Shown here in pieces: positions 35,351 through 43,525 of a stretch of DNA of 64,000 nucleotides. Source of the DNA: Pseudonocardia nigra (GTDB lineage Bacteria > Actinomycetota > Actinomycetes > Mycobacteriales > Pseudonocardiaceae); contig NZ_JAHKRK010000009.1 in the NCBI RefSeq assembly GCF_019396355.1, positions 18,101 to 82,100 on the forward strand, written 5' to 3'. The position numbers were made by a program, and so were the translations under genes. The notes beneath the pieces were generated by a model that made no database searches, was not told the origin of the DNA, and saw only the letters and a list, made by a program, of their open reading frames with translations. Position 1 is the first letter of the stretch. The number at the start of each line of letters is the position of its first letter.

Positions 35351-36505
35351 TTAGGGGAGCTCTCGGCCCGGGTGGCGGACATCGGCGAGCAGGCGCGCGA
35401 CCGCTGCGCGGTCCGGTTTGCCCACCCCGCGCAGCGGGATCTCGTCGACGCCCCGCACGACGCGGGGCACCGCCGCCCGCCCGAGTGCGGCCCGCACGGC
35501 CGAGCGCAGCCGGTTCTCGTCCACCGGGTCGCCGGGCCGGAGGACGACGGCCGCGGCGACGACCTGCCCCCACTCGGCGTCCGGCAGCCCCACCACGCAC
35601 GCGGCGCGCACCCCGGGCTCCGCCCCGAGCACGCGTTCCACGGCCGCCGGGGCGACCTTCTCGCCCCCGGTGTTGATCACGTCGTCGGCGCGGCCGAGCA
35701 CCTCGAGGCGGCCGTCGCGCCACCGCCCCAGGTCATCGGTGCGGAACCAGCCGTCCGCGAAGACATCCGCGGTCCGCTCCGGGTCGCCGAGGTAGCCGCC
35801 GGCGAGCGTGGGGCCGCCGAGGCGGATGCGGCCGTCGGCGCCGAGGTCGACGCGCACGTCCGCCAGCGGGACCCCGTCGTAGACGCACCCGCCCGACGTC
35901 TCGCTCATCCCGTACGTGGTGACCACCCGCACCCCGGCGGCGCCCGCGCGTGCGTGCAGCCCCGGGTCCAGCGCGGCCCCGCCGACGAGCACGCCGTCAT
36001 AGCTGCGCAGCGCGTCGAGGCCGGCGCGCCCCGCGTCCAGGAGCCTGCCGAGCTGGGTGGGGACGAGGCTCGTGCAGCGCCTGCCGTCGCCGAGCTCCGC
36101 CGTCGCGGCCGCGAAGCCCTCGGGCCGGAAGCCGCCTCGCACGTCCTGCACGACGGGCGGCCGCCCGGCCAGCAGCGCGCGCACGATCACCTGGACGCCC
36201 GCCACGTGCTCGGCCGGCAGTGCCAGCAGCCACCGCGCCCGCCCGCCCAGCCGTTGCGCGGTGGCGAGCGCGGACGCCCGCAGCGCGGCGGCGGGGAGCA
36301 CCACGAGCTTGGGGCCACCGGTCGAACCGGACGTGGCGATCACCAGTGCCGTGCCGGGTTCGGGCTCGGCGGCCGGTGTCACCGACGCGCCGGGGCCGAC
36401 CGGGAGCACGGGCGGGCCGCCGCCGAGGGCGGCGTCCACGGCGGCGACCAGTTCGTCGACCCGTTCGGGGGAACCGTCGACGGGGACGCAGCGCAGCCGT
36501 TCCAT
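35351..36505 (-). CDS. menE: o-succinylbenzoate-CoA ligase
   Basis: A 384-residue ANL enzyme that activates o-succinylbenzoate with ATP and CoA in menaquinone synthesis. Motifs are LVIATSGSTGGPKLVVL near residue 55, VTTYGMSETSGGCVYDG near 195, GWFRTDDLGRWRDGRLEVLGRADDVINTGGEKVAPAAVE and the catalytic PLRGVGKPDRAAVARLL. It is shorter than most ANL enzymes, as is MenE of actinobacteria. ATG 36505 has GAGGAG six bases upstream. menA and menB flank it, with unrelated genes inserted. Confidence 0.9.
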   Translation of the reverse strand: MERLRCVPVDGSPERVDELVAAVDAALGGGPPVLPVGPGASVTPAAEPEPGTALVIATSGSTGGPKLVVLPAAALRASALATAQRLGGRARWLLALPAEHVAGVQVIVRALLAGRPPVVQDVRGGFRPEGFAAATAELGDGRRCTSLVPTQLGRLLDAGRAGLDALRSYDGVLVGGAALDPGLHARAGAAGVRVVTTYGMSETSGGCVYDGVPLADVRVDLGADGRIRLGGPTLAGGYLGDPERTADVFADGWFRTDDLGRWRDGRLEVLGRADDVINTGGEKVAPAAVERVLGAEPGVRAACVVGLPDAEWGQVVAAAVVLRPGDPVDENRLRSAVRAALGRAAVPRVVRGVDEIPLRGVGKPDRAAVARLLADVRHPGRELP

Positions 36506-36662
36506 GACCACTCCTCGATCGACCCGGGTGAACGAGCCGTCACAGTGCCACGACCGGGAGGCCGGCGGGCGCCGAGGGCGTCACGCGCGATCGAGCCGGC
36601 GCTGCTCGATCCTCGTGACCGAACCCTGCGGCGCCCCGCTCATGACCACGACATCGTGGCGG

Positions 36663-37529
36663 TCAGGGCGCGATGTCGAGCGCGGCCAGACGTTGCGGGT
36701 CGGCCAGGATGTCGATCTCCACGATCAGCCCGTCCGCGACCGTGAACGCCAGCACCGCCACCGGTCGGCCGTCGATCGTGGACACGATGCCGGGGCCGCC
36801 GTTGACCACCGCGAACCGCGCCCGGAGCCCGGCCGCCCGGTACATCGTCGCCTGCCCGGCGACCTCGGCCGCGCCCCGGACGAGCTTCGAACCCGCGCCG
36901 CCGGTGTCGACGCGCAGCACGGCGTCCGGATGCAGGAGCGCGACCAGCCCCGCGAAGTCACCGCCGCGTGCCGCCGCGAGCCAGGCGTCGACGATCTCCC
37001 GCTGCCGGGCACGATCGGGCTGCCCGCCAGACGTTGCACCCTGGACCCGCCGCCGGGCCCGGCTGGCCAGCTGCCGGGCCGCGGCCGGCGTCCGCCCCAC
37101 CATCGGGGCGATTTCCTCGAACGGCACCGCGAACATGTCGTGCAGCACGAACGCGAGCCGCTCCGCGGGGTCGAGCGCCTCCAGCACGACCAGCAGCGCG
37201 AGCCCGACGGAGTCGGCGAGGACACCCTGCTCGGCCGGGTCGACCCCGTCGCCGGACTCCACGACCGGATCGGGCACCCGCACGTCCAGCGGGTCCTCGC
37301 GTCGGGTCTCCCGCGAGCGGAGCATTTTGAGGCACTGGCGCGAGACGATCGTCGTGAGCCAGCCGCCGACGTTCTCCACGTCGTCGCCCGACGCGCGCGA
37401 GACCCGCAACCAGGCCTCCTGCACCGCGTCCTCGGCCTCGGCGAACGAGCCGAGCATCCGATAGGCCACGGCCCGCAGGCGGGATCGGTGCTCCTCGAAC
37501 TGCGCCGCCCAGAATTCGTTGTCCTGCAC
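36663..37529 (-). CDS. ECF41-type sigma factor with C-terminal SnoaL-like domain (SigJ-like)
   Basis: A 288-residue group 4 sigma factor. Region 2 is RLRAVAYRMLGSFAEAEDAVQEAWLRV and region 4 is ALDPAERLAFVLHDMFAVPFEEIAPMVGRTPAAARQLASRARRRV. About 110 further residues form a SnoaL/NTF2-like domain (IVDAWLAAARGGDFAGLVALLHPDAVLRVD, GRPVAVLAFTVADGLIVEIDILADPQRL), the hallmark of ECF41 factors. In this group the C-terminal extension regulates activity in cis without an anti-sigma factor. It is divergent from a carboxymuconolactone decarboxylase-like gene, the usual ECF41 partner, and both have matching promoter motifs. Confidence 0.92.
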   Translation of the reverse strand: MQDNEFWAAQFEEHRSRLRAVAYRMLGSFAEAEDAVQEAWLRVSRASGDDVENVGGWLTTIVSRQCLKMLRSRETRREDPLDVRVPDPVVESGDGVDPAEQGVLADSVGLALLVVLEALDPAERLAFVLHDMFAVPFEEIAPMVGRTPAAARQLASRARRRVQGATSGGQPDRARQREIVDAWLAAARGGDFAGLVALLHPDAVLRVDTGGAGSKLVRGAAEVAGQATMYRAAGLRARFAVVNGGPGIVSTIDGRPVAVLAFTVADGLIVEIDILADPQRLAALDIAP

Positions 37530-37530
37530 C

Positions 37531-37557
37531 TGTCACATCCTCTTGATCCGGCGGGTC
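37531..37557 (+). promoter_or_regulatory. ECF41-type promoter of the AhpD-like gene
   Basis: TGTCACA (37531-37537), 16 bases, then GGTC (37554-37557). The established ECF41 promoter is TGTCACA-N16-CGTC, so one base of the -10 differs. Expected start is near 37563, 40 bases before the gene. Confidence 0.65.
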
Positions 37558-37565
37558 ACCCCCAT

Positions 37566-37592
37566 GACCGCCCGGACGGGGCGAACGTGACA
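37566..37592 (-). promoter_or_regulatory. ECF41-type promoter of the sigma gene
   Basis: On the minus strand, TGTCACG (37592-37586), 16 bases, then GGTC (37569-37566). It matches the ECF41 pattern with one change in each element and implies autoregulation of the sigma factor. Confidence 0.6.
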
Positions 37593-37605
37593 GCAGGAGG
37601 ACATG

Positions 37606-38061
37606 ATGCAGGCTCGGATGACCCACCCCATGATGGTGCTGCCGGACGCGATGAAGGCGCTGCTCGCGCTGAGCAAGTCCGCGCAGCCGGGCGCCGTTCC
37701 CGAGACCACGCACAAGCTGATCCACCTGCGGGTGAGCCAGATCAACGGCTGCAGCCTGTGCGTGGACATGCACGCGAGAGAGCTCAAGGACGCCGGTGAG
37801 AAGGACGAGCGGATCTGGGGCGTCGGCGCGTGGCGGGAGTCGCCGTACTTCAACGACGCCGAACGGGCCGCGCTCGCGCTCGCCGAGTGCGTGACCCGGC
37901 TCGCGGACCGGACGGACGGCGTCCCCGACGCCGTCTGGGACGACGCCGCCGACCACTACGACGAGAAGGAGCTCTCGTCGCTGCTGGTGTCGATCGGGGC
38001 GATCAACGTCTGGAACCGGCTCAACGCCGCTGTTCGGCAGCCTGCCGGCTCAGCCTGGTGA
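37606..38061 (+). CDS. carboxymuconolactone decarboxylase / AhpD-like protein
   Basis: This 151-residue all-helical protein has the AhpD-type active-site motif in NGCSLCVDMHARELKDAGE near residues 46-64 (Cys-x-x-Cys and downstream His) and the typical ERAALALAECVTRLAD and INVWNRLNAAVRQPAG ends. Such proteins reduce peroxides or act on carboxymuconolactones; the CxxC favours a thiol-based antioxidant role. AGGAGG is five bases before ATG 37606; ATG 37603 is immediately upstream. Control by the divergent ECF41 sigma is predicted. Confidence 0.9.
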   Translation: MQARMTHPMMVLPDAMKALLALSKSAQPGAVPETTHKLIHLRVSQINGCSLCVDMHARELKDAGEKDERIWGVGAWRESPYFNDAERAALALAECVTRLADRTDGVPDAVWDDAADHYDEKELSSLLVSIGAINVWNRLNAAVRQPAGSAW

Positions 38062-38114
38062 GACGGGGTCGAACCCCAGCTGGTGCCCCGCCCGCGGAGA
38101 CACCGGCCTGGACA

Positions 38115-38144
38115 ACCACCCCCGGCGCCGGCGCCGGGGGTGGT
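38115..38144. terminator. perfect 15 bp inverted repeat between convergent genes
   Basis: ACCACCCCCGGCGCC is followed directly by its reverse complement GGCGCCGGGGGTGGT. It lies between the AhpD-like stop (38061, plus) and the menB stop (38187, minus) and fits a bidirectional terminator. Confidence 0.7.
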
Positions 38145-38186
38145 CGGCCCGGGTGTGCCATCAGGTGACCCGGGCGTGGCGCTGGT

Positions 38187-39098
38187 TCAGTAGTGCCACG
38201 GGAACGGCGCCCAGTCGGGTTCGCGCTTCTGCAGGAACGCGTCCCGGCCCTCGACCGCCTCGTCGGTCATGTACGCCAGGCGCGTGGCCTCGCCGGCGAA
38301 CAGCTGCTGGCCGACCAGGCCGTCGTCGATGAGGTTGAAGGCGTACTTGAGCATCCGCTGCGCCGTCGGCGACTTGCCGTTGATCTCCCGGGCCCACTCG
38401 AGGGCGACCTCCTCGAGCTCGGCGTGCGGGACGACGGCGTTCACCATGCCCATCCGGTGCGCGTCCTCGGCGGAGTACTCGCGGCCGAGGAAGAAGATCT
38501 CCCTCGCGAACTTCTGGCCCACCTGCCGCGCCAGGTAGGCCGACCCGAAGCCGCCGTCGAAGCTGCCCACGTCGGCGTCGGTCTGCTTGAACCGCGCGTG
38601 CTCGGCGCTGGCCAGCGTCATGTCCGCCGTGACGTGCAGGGAGTGCCCGCCGCCCGCCGCCCAGCCGGGGACGACGGCGATCACGACCTTCGGCATGAAC
38701 CGGATGAGCCGCTGGCACTCCAGGATGTGCAGGCGCCCGGCGCGGGCCGGGTCCACCGTCTCCGCGGTCTCACCGGATGCGTACTGGTAGCCGGTGCGTC
38801 CGCGGATGCGCTGGTCACCGCCGGAGCAGAACGCCCAGCCGCCGTCCTTGGGCGACGGCCCGTTGCCGGTCAGCAGCACGCACCCGACGTCGGGGGTCTG
38901 GCGCGCGTGGTCCAGCGCCCGGTACAGCTCGTCCACCGTGCCCGGGCGGAACGCGTTGCGCACCTCCGGACGGTCGAACGCGATGCGCACGGCCCCGGTG
39001 TCGATCGCCCGGTGGTAGGTGATGTCGGTGAAGTCGAAGCCCTCGACCTCCCGCCACGCGGCGGGGTCGAACAGCTCGGACGGCGCAGCGGTGCCCAC
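38187..39098 (-). CDS. menB: 1,4-dihydroxy-2-naphthoyl-CoA synthase
   Basis: A 303-residue crotonase-fold enzyme that closes the naphthoquinone ring from o-succinylbenzoyl-CoA. Features are FTDITYHRAIDTGAVRIAFDRPEVRNAFRPGTVDEL, the oxyanion-hole segments AFCSGGDQRIRG and VVPGWAAGGGHSLHV, the signature TADMTLASAEHARFKQTDADVGSFDGGFGSAYLAR, and C-terminal EGRDAFLQKREPDWAPFPWHY. GTG 39098 is chosen as the first plausible start; a longer frame upstream overlaps the DUF1360 gene and is arginine/serine-rich. Confidence 0.96.
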   Translation of the reverse strand: MGTAAPSELFDPAAWREVEGFDFTDITYHRAIDTGAVRIAFDRPEVRNAFRPGTVDELYRALDHARQTPDVGCVLLTGNGPSPKDGGWAFCSGGDQRIRGRTGYQYASGETAETVDPARAGRLHILECQRLIRFMPKVVIAVVPGWAAGGGHSLHVTADMTLASAEHARFKQTDADVGSFDGGFGSAYLARQVGQKFAREIFFLGREYSAEDAHRMGMVNAVVPHAELEEVALEWAREINGKSPTAQRMLKYAFNLIDDGLVGQQLFAGEATRLAYMTDEAVEGRDAFLQKREPDWAPFPWHY

Positions 39099-39123
39099 GA
39101 CGAGCGACCTTATGTCGACCGGG

Positions 39124-39648
39124 TCATTCCGCCGACTGCTGGGCCTTCGCGTAGGCGAGCTGGAGGAAGTCGGCACCCGCCAGGGCGGTGAAGGTGGTGG
39201 CGACGAGGCGGGTGAACCGCGGCGCGAACACAAACCCGATCGCGAAGCCGGTGGCGATCCACATGTCGAGACAGAACGGACAGGTGACGAGCTCGCCGAG
39301 GGCGTGCCGCAGTCCGCTCGAGTGCCGGGCCTCCTCCATCACCTCGGCGGGTCCGCCGGTCCCCGAGTACCGCGTGAACGGGGCGCGCAGCGGGCTCGTC
39401 ACCGCGTCCTTCGACAGCGTGCGCGACAGCTTGTGCGTGCCCATCGTCAGCAGCAGGACGTCCCACGGCCGGATGGACGGGGGCAGCCGCCGCCCGGTGA
39501 GCGCGGCGAGCCCGGCCGCACCCGCTATGAGCGCGCCGAACACCGCCATCACGGCGACGTAGCCGCCCAGCGGCCGGTCCTCGCCCTGCCGGTACTCCTC
39601 GGCCTCCTCGCGCGCGGTCGTCGTCACGCCGTTGCCGCTCTGCTGCAT
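39124..39648 (-). CDS. DUF1360 membrane protein
   Basis: A 174-residue protein. A short charged N-terminus is followed by YVAVMAVFGALIAGAAGLAAL, then the DUF1360 core LLLTMGTHKLSRTLSKDAVTSPLRAPFTRYSG and TCPFCLDMWIATGFAIGFVF with a CPFC pair, and a last helix (TTFTALAGADFLQLAYAKAQQ). GGAAGGA precedes ATG 39648. Its stop is 25 bases upstream of menB, so the two are probably cotranscribed. Function unknown. Confidence 0.82.
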   Translation of the reverse strand: MQQSGNGVTTTAREEAEEYRQGEDRPLGGYVAVMAVFGALIAGAAGLAALTGRRLPPSIRPWDVLLLTMGTHKLSRTLSKDAVTSPLRAPFTRYSGTGGPAEVMEEARHSSGLRHALGELVTCPFCLDMWIATGFAIGFVFAPRFTRLVATTFTALAGADFLQLAYAKAQQSAE

Positions 39649-39732
39649 GTCCAGTTCCTTCCATCGGGTCCAGGTCCCGGACTACCCGCTCGCGGCGGTC
39701 GCACCCACCGTCGCGCTGGCAGGATCGGGGAG

Positions 39733-40860
39733 GTGCAGACCCTCTCCAAGGGCGCGAACGTGCCCCTCCCCGCCGGTCCCGTCGCGGTGCGCGTCGCGGC
39801 GGCTGTGTCCGTCGACATCTCCGCGCTGCTCGTGACGGACACGGGGAAGGTCCGCGGCGACGCCGACTTCGTCTTCTACAACCAGCCGGAGGCGCCCGGC
39901 GTGCGCTACCGGGCGGACGGGGTGGACGTCGACCCCGGCGCGGTCGAGCAGGCGGTCGAGCGCGTGGTCGTCATCGCCAGCCTGGACGGCCGCGGCCGGG
40001 CGACGTTCGGTGCGCTCGGCGGGTTGCGCCTCGACGTCGCGGTGGCCGGGGAGCCGGTCGCGCAGTTCACGCCCGACGGGCTGGGGGCGGAGACCGCGTT
40101 GCTGTGCGTGGAGATCTACCGCCGGAACAATCAGTGGAAGGTGCGTGCGGTCGGGCAGGGCTACGCGAACGGGCTGGCCGGGATCGCCACCGACTTCGGC
40201 ATCACCGTCGAGGACGAGCCCGCGCCCGAGCCGGTCCCGGCCCCCGCCGCCCCGGCCGCCGGGAAGATCACCCTCGACAAGGGGAAGGTGTCGCTGACGA
40301 AGCGGCAGACGGTCTCCCTCACCAAGGGCGGCGCACCGGCCCTGCGCCGGGTGGCGATGGGGCTGGGGTGGGACCCGGCGGCGGGCGGGCGCAGCATCGA
40401 CCTCGACGCATCCGCGATCCTGATCGACGGCCGCGGGCGCAAGACCGACGCGGTCTGGTTCATGAGCAAGCAGGCGCTGCGCGGGCTCGTGGCCCACTCC
40501 GGCGACAACGTCACCGGCCACGGGGCCGGCGACGACGAGACGATCACCGCGGACCTGCACGCGCTGCCGGCCGACGTCACGGCGATCGTGTTCGTCGTCA
40601 ACTCGTTCCGCGGCCAGAAGTTCACCGAGGTGGCCAGCGCCTACTGCCGGCTCCTGGACCTCGACAGCGGCGCGGAGCTCGTCCGCTTCGACCTCAGCGA
40701 CTCCGAGCCGCGGACGGGCGTGGTGATGAGCGTGCTGCGCCGCAACGGGGCCGCGTGGGAGATGACGGCGATCGGCGAGTTCCACGACGGCAAGACGGTG
40801 CGGGCGATGTACGGGGTGGCCGAGGACGTGGTGCGCGGGCTGCCGGCCGCCGCCACCTGA
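39733..40860 (+). CDS. tandem TerD-domain stress protein
   Basis: A 375-residue cytoplasmic protein with two TerD-type domains. The first (residues 1-165) is divergent: VQTLSKGANVPLPAGPVAVRVAAAVSVDISALLVTDTGKVRGDADFVFYNQPEAPGVRY. A Pro/Ala linker is followed by a second, more typical domain (VSLTKGGAPALRRVAMGLGWDPAAGGRSIDLDASAILIDGRGRKTDAVWFMSKQAL, THSGDNVTGHGAGDDETITADLHALP). TerD domains bind calcium through DGD/DDE-type loops and occur in tellurite-resistance and stress systems. It stands alone, with no terA/B/C neighbours. GTG 39733 is the chosen start. Confidence 0.9.
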   Translation: MQTLSKGANVPLPAGPVAVRVAAAVSVDISALLVTDTGKVRGDADFVFYNQPEAPGVRYRADGVDVDPGAVEQAVERVVVIASLDGRGRATFGALGGLRLDVAVAGEPVAQFTPDGLGAETALLCVEIYRRNNQWKVRAVGQGYANGLAGIATDFGITVEDEPAPEPVPAPAAPAAGKITLDKGKVSLTKRQTVSLTKGGAPALRRVAMGLGWDPAAGGRSIDLDASAILIDGRGRKTDAVWFMSKQALRGLVAHSGDNVTGHGAGDDETITADLHALPADVTAIVFVVNSFRGQKFTEVASAYCRLLDLDSGAELVRFDLSDSEPRTGVVMSVLRRNGAAWEMTAIGEFHDGKTVRAMYGVAEDVVRGLPAAAT

Positions 40861-40948
40861 TCGTTTGGTCGGGTGCGCATGCGTTGACGAGTGGGGCCGC
40901 AGATGCGACGGTCGGGAAGTCTTCCCCTCACCGTCGAGAGGACCCATG

Positions 40949-41761
40949 ATGGCGACTGCGAACAAGGTGAGCGTGATCCCCTGCGGGGCCATGACCGCGG
41001 ACCTGACCTGGCTGTTGCTGAAGCCGGGCCGGTCGATCGTCGACCGCAGCAACAAGAGCGCCCCGGCCCCGTGGGTCGACGTCCCCACGCACTGCGTCCT
41101 GGTGGAGACCTCGGAGGGCAAGCTCCTGTGGGACACCAGCTGCCCGCGGGACTGGGAGGAGCGCTGGGGCCCGACGGGCCTGCAGGAGTTCTTCCCCTAC
41201 GACAACGTCAGCGACGAGGAGTACCTCGACGCGCGGCTGCAGCAGATGGGCGTGGGCCTCGACGAGATCGACTACGTGGTTCTCTCGCACCTGCACTTCG
41301 ACCACGCGGGCAACGCGCAGATGTTCAAGAACACCGGCGCCAGGCTCGTCTGCCACCAGCGCGAGAAGGACTTCGCGTTCGGCTTCGACGGGCTCTTCAC
41401 CGGCGCCCACCTCAAGACCGACTACGAGGGGCTGGAGTTCGAGACCGTCTCCGGCGACACGGAGCTGCTGCCCGGCGTCACGCTGATCGAGACGCCGGGC
41501 CACACGGTGGGGTGCATGTCGATGCAGGTGGACCTGCCCGAGACCGGCACCATGATCTTCACCTCCGACGCCGTGTACATGGGGGAGAGCTACGGGCCCC
41601 CCGCGGTGCCCGCGGCGATCGTCAACAACCTGGAGCAGTTCTACTCGTCGGTGGAGAAGCTGCGCGGCATCCAGGAGCGCACGAACGCCACGATGGTGTT
41701 CGGCCACGACGCCGAGCAGATCCACCAGCTGCGCGTCGCTCCGGAGGGGGCGTACACGTGA
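40949..41761 (+). CDS. MBL-fold lactonase of the AttM/AhlB type
   Basis: A 270-residue metallo-beta-lactamase-fold hydrolase. The dinuclear metal motif VVLSHLHFDHAGNAQMF is near residue 110, further ligands are in ETPGHTVGCMSMQV and FTSDAVYMG, and a last His in FGHDAEQIHQL. The N-terminal KVSVIPCGAMTADLTWLLL is typical of N-acyl-homoserine/gamma-butyrolactone lactonases. ATG 40949 lies seven bases after GAGAGG; ATG 40946 is equally possible. It overlaps the transhydrogenase-like gene (GTGA). The pairing echoes Agrobacterium attM-attL (blcC-blcB), where the lactonase makes 4-hydroxybutyrate. Confidence 0.85.
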   Translation: MATANKVSVIPCGAMTADLTWLLLKPGRSIVDRSNKSAPAPWVDVPTHCVLVETSEGKLLWDTSCPRDWEERWGPTGLQEFFPYDNVSDEEYLDARLQQMGVGLDEIDYVVLSHLHFDHAGNAQMFKNTGARLVCHQREKDFAFGFDGLFTGAHLKTDYEGLEFETVSGDTELLPGVTLIETPGHTVGCMSMQVDLPETGTMIFTSDAVYMGESYGPPAVPAAIVNNLEQFYSSVEKLRGIQERTNATMVFGHDAEQIHQLRVAPEGAYT

Positions 41762-43047
41762 CCTCGCAGGAGCTCACCGAGGAGACAATCTTCACCTGGG
41801 GTGCCCCGCCGCTGAAGTTCGGCGCGGGTGCCTCCGACGAGGTCGGCTTCGAGATGTCCGGGTACGGCGTGCGGCGGGTGCTGATCGTCACCGATCCGGG
41901 GATCAACGCGATCGGCATGCCGCAGCGGATCGCCGACAACCTGCGCCGCTACGACATCGAGTCGGAGATCTTCGACGGCGTGCACGTCGAGCCCACCGAC
42001 GACTCGATGAACAAGGCCACCGAGTACGCCCGCGCGCAGGGCCCGTGGGACGGGTTCGTGGCCGTCGGCGGCGGGTCGGCGATCGACACGGCCAAGGCCG
42101 TCAACCTGCTCACCAGCCATCCCGGTGAGCTGATGGACTACATCAACAAGCCGATCGGCAACGCGAAGGTGCCCCCGGGGCAGCTCAAGCCGCTCATCGC
42201 GATCCCCACCACGGCCGGCACGGGCTCGGAGTCCACCGCGATGTGCGTGCTGGACATCCTGTCCATGAAGGTCAAGACGGGGATCAGCCACTGGCGGCTG
42301 CGCCCCACCCTGGCGGTGGTCGACCCGCTGCTGACCATGTCGCTGCCGCCGGAGGTCACCGCGGCGTCCGGGATGGACATCGTCTGCCACGCGCTGGAGT
42401 CCTACACCGCGCGCTGGTACACGACCTTCGACCGGAAGAAGCCCGAGGAGCGGGTCACCTACTGCGGCTCGAACCCGGTGTCCGACCTGTGGTGCGAGAA
42501 GTCGATGACGCTGCTGGCGAAGTCGTTCCGCACGGCGGTGCACCGCGGCGCCGACGACGTGGCGGCGCGCTCGGACATGATGATGGCGGCCACCTTCGCC
42601 GGCATGGGCTTCGGCAACTCGGGCGTGCACATCCCGCACGCCAACGCCTACCCGATCGCGGGCATGGTGAAGGACTACCGGCCCGCCGGCTACCCGCAGG
42701 ACGAGCCGATGGTGCCGCACGGGCAGTCCGTGTCGCTGACGGCGCCCGAGGCGTTCCGGTTCTCGTTCGAGAGCGCCCCGGAGCGGCACCTGCGGGCGGC
42801 GGAGCTGATGGACCCCGGTGCGGACAAGGTGAACGACGCGCGCGAGCAGCTGCCGTCGGTGCTGATCCGCCTGATGCGCGACATCGGCATCCCGAACGGG
42901 ATCGGCGGCGTCGGCTACACCGAGGCCGACGTCCCCGACCTCGTCCCGGGAACCATGAAGCAGCAGCGGCTGCTCGCGACCTGCCCGAAGACGCCCACCG
43001 AGGACGACATCGCCGACATCCTCACCAAATCCGTCGAGAACTGGTGA
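41758..43047 (+). CDS. iron-containing alcohol dehydrogenase, hydroxyacid-oxoacid transhydrogenase-like
   Basis: A 429-residue group III Fe-dependent alcohol dehydrogenase-fold protein. It has the nucleotide-binding GFVAVGGGSAIDTAKAVNLL, PLIAIPTTAGTGSESTAMCVLD, and the metal ligands in SGMDIVCHALESYTA, NSGVHIPHANAYPI and MVPHGQSV. The segment TYCGSNPVSDLWCEKSM and overall length follow the mammalian ADHFE1 hydroxyacid-oxoacid transhydrogenase better than simple AttL-type dehydrogenases. Such an enzyme converts 4-hydroxybutyrate plus 2-oxoglutarate to succinate semialdehyde plus D-2-hydroxyglutarate without free NAD. The activity is inference; family membership is clear. Confidence 0.85.
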   Translation: MTSQELTEETIFTWGAPPLKFGAGASDEVGFEMSGYGVRRVLIVTDPGINAIGMPQRIADNLRRYDIESEIFDGVHVEPTDDSMNKATEYARAQGPWDGFVAVGGGSAIDTAKAVNLLTSHPGELMDYINKPIGNAKVPPGQLKPLIAIPTTAGTGSESTAMCVLDILSMKVKTGISHWRLRPTLAVVDPLLTMSLPPEVTAASGMDIVCHALESYTARWYTTFDRKKPEERVTYCGSNPVSDLWCEKSMTLLAKSFRTAVHRGADDVAARSDMMMAATFAGMGFGNSGVHIPHANAYPIAGMVKDYRPAGYPQDEPMVPHGQSVSLTAPEAFRFSFESAPERHLRAAELMDPGADKVNDAREQLPSVLIRLMRDIGIPNGIGGVGYTEADVPDLVPGTMKQQRLLATCPKTPTEDDIADILTKSVENW

Positions 43048-43065
43048 CGAGCGCCGGAGGCGCCC

Positions 43066-43521
43066 ATGCCGATCTACGTGTTCAAGTGTGAGTGCGGGCT
43101 GCGGTTCGAGCAGCTCACCTCGTTCGACGCCGCGCCGCCAGGTTGCCCGGAGTGCGGCGGGGCCACCCGGAAGATCCCGGCGGGGTTCAGCCTCGGAGGC
43201 CAGGCCGACGCGGGTCTGGCCAAGGAGCAGATGCCGCAGACCTGGCGCGGCACCTACGAGGGCAACCGCGAGTACGTCACCGGGATGCGACGGCAGTGGG
43301 ACCGCCGGCAGCGGCTCGAGGCGAAGCACCCGGAGCTCGCCGGGGACCAGCGCCCGATCGTCGCGCACGAGGGCCGCTACCACGGTGCGCCGCTCCGCGC
43401 CGGGGACCCGGTGATCGGCGGGACGGCGGGCCATGGGCACGGACACGGGCACGGACACGGACACGGCGGCCCGGCCGCAGCTCCGCCGTCGAGCCCACCC
43501 GCGTCCGGGGGCTCTGACTGA
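43066..43521 (+). CDS. FmdB-type zinc-ribbon protein with His-Gly tail
   Basis: A 151-residue protein. The N-terminal PIYVFKCECGLRFEQLTSFDAAPPGCPECGGATRKIPAGFSLGG is an FmdB-family zinc ribbon (CxC and CPEC pairs). The middle is charged (TWRGTYEGNREYVTGMRRQWDRRQRLEAKHPEL), and the end carries a run of alternating Gly-His (six HG units) that may bind metal. It is placed between the Fe-dependent transhydrogenase-like gene and the FeS oxidoreductase, so a role in metal supply is possible (inference). Confidence 0.8.
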   Translation: MPIYVFKCECGLRFEQLTSFDAAPPGCPECGGATRKIPAGFSLGGQADAGLAKEQMPQTWRGTYEGNREYVTGMRRQWDRRQRLEAKHPELAGDQRPIVAHEGRYHGAPLRAGDPVIGGTAGHGHGHGHGHGHGGPAAAPPSSPPASGGSD

Positions 43522-43525
43522 CGCC

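Noticed and set aside
39733..40860. Tellurite-resistance or Ter phage-defence cluster
   Set aside because: Only one TerD-type gene is present; no terB, terC, or associated ATP-grasp or helicase genes.
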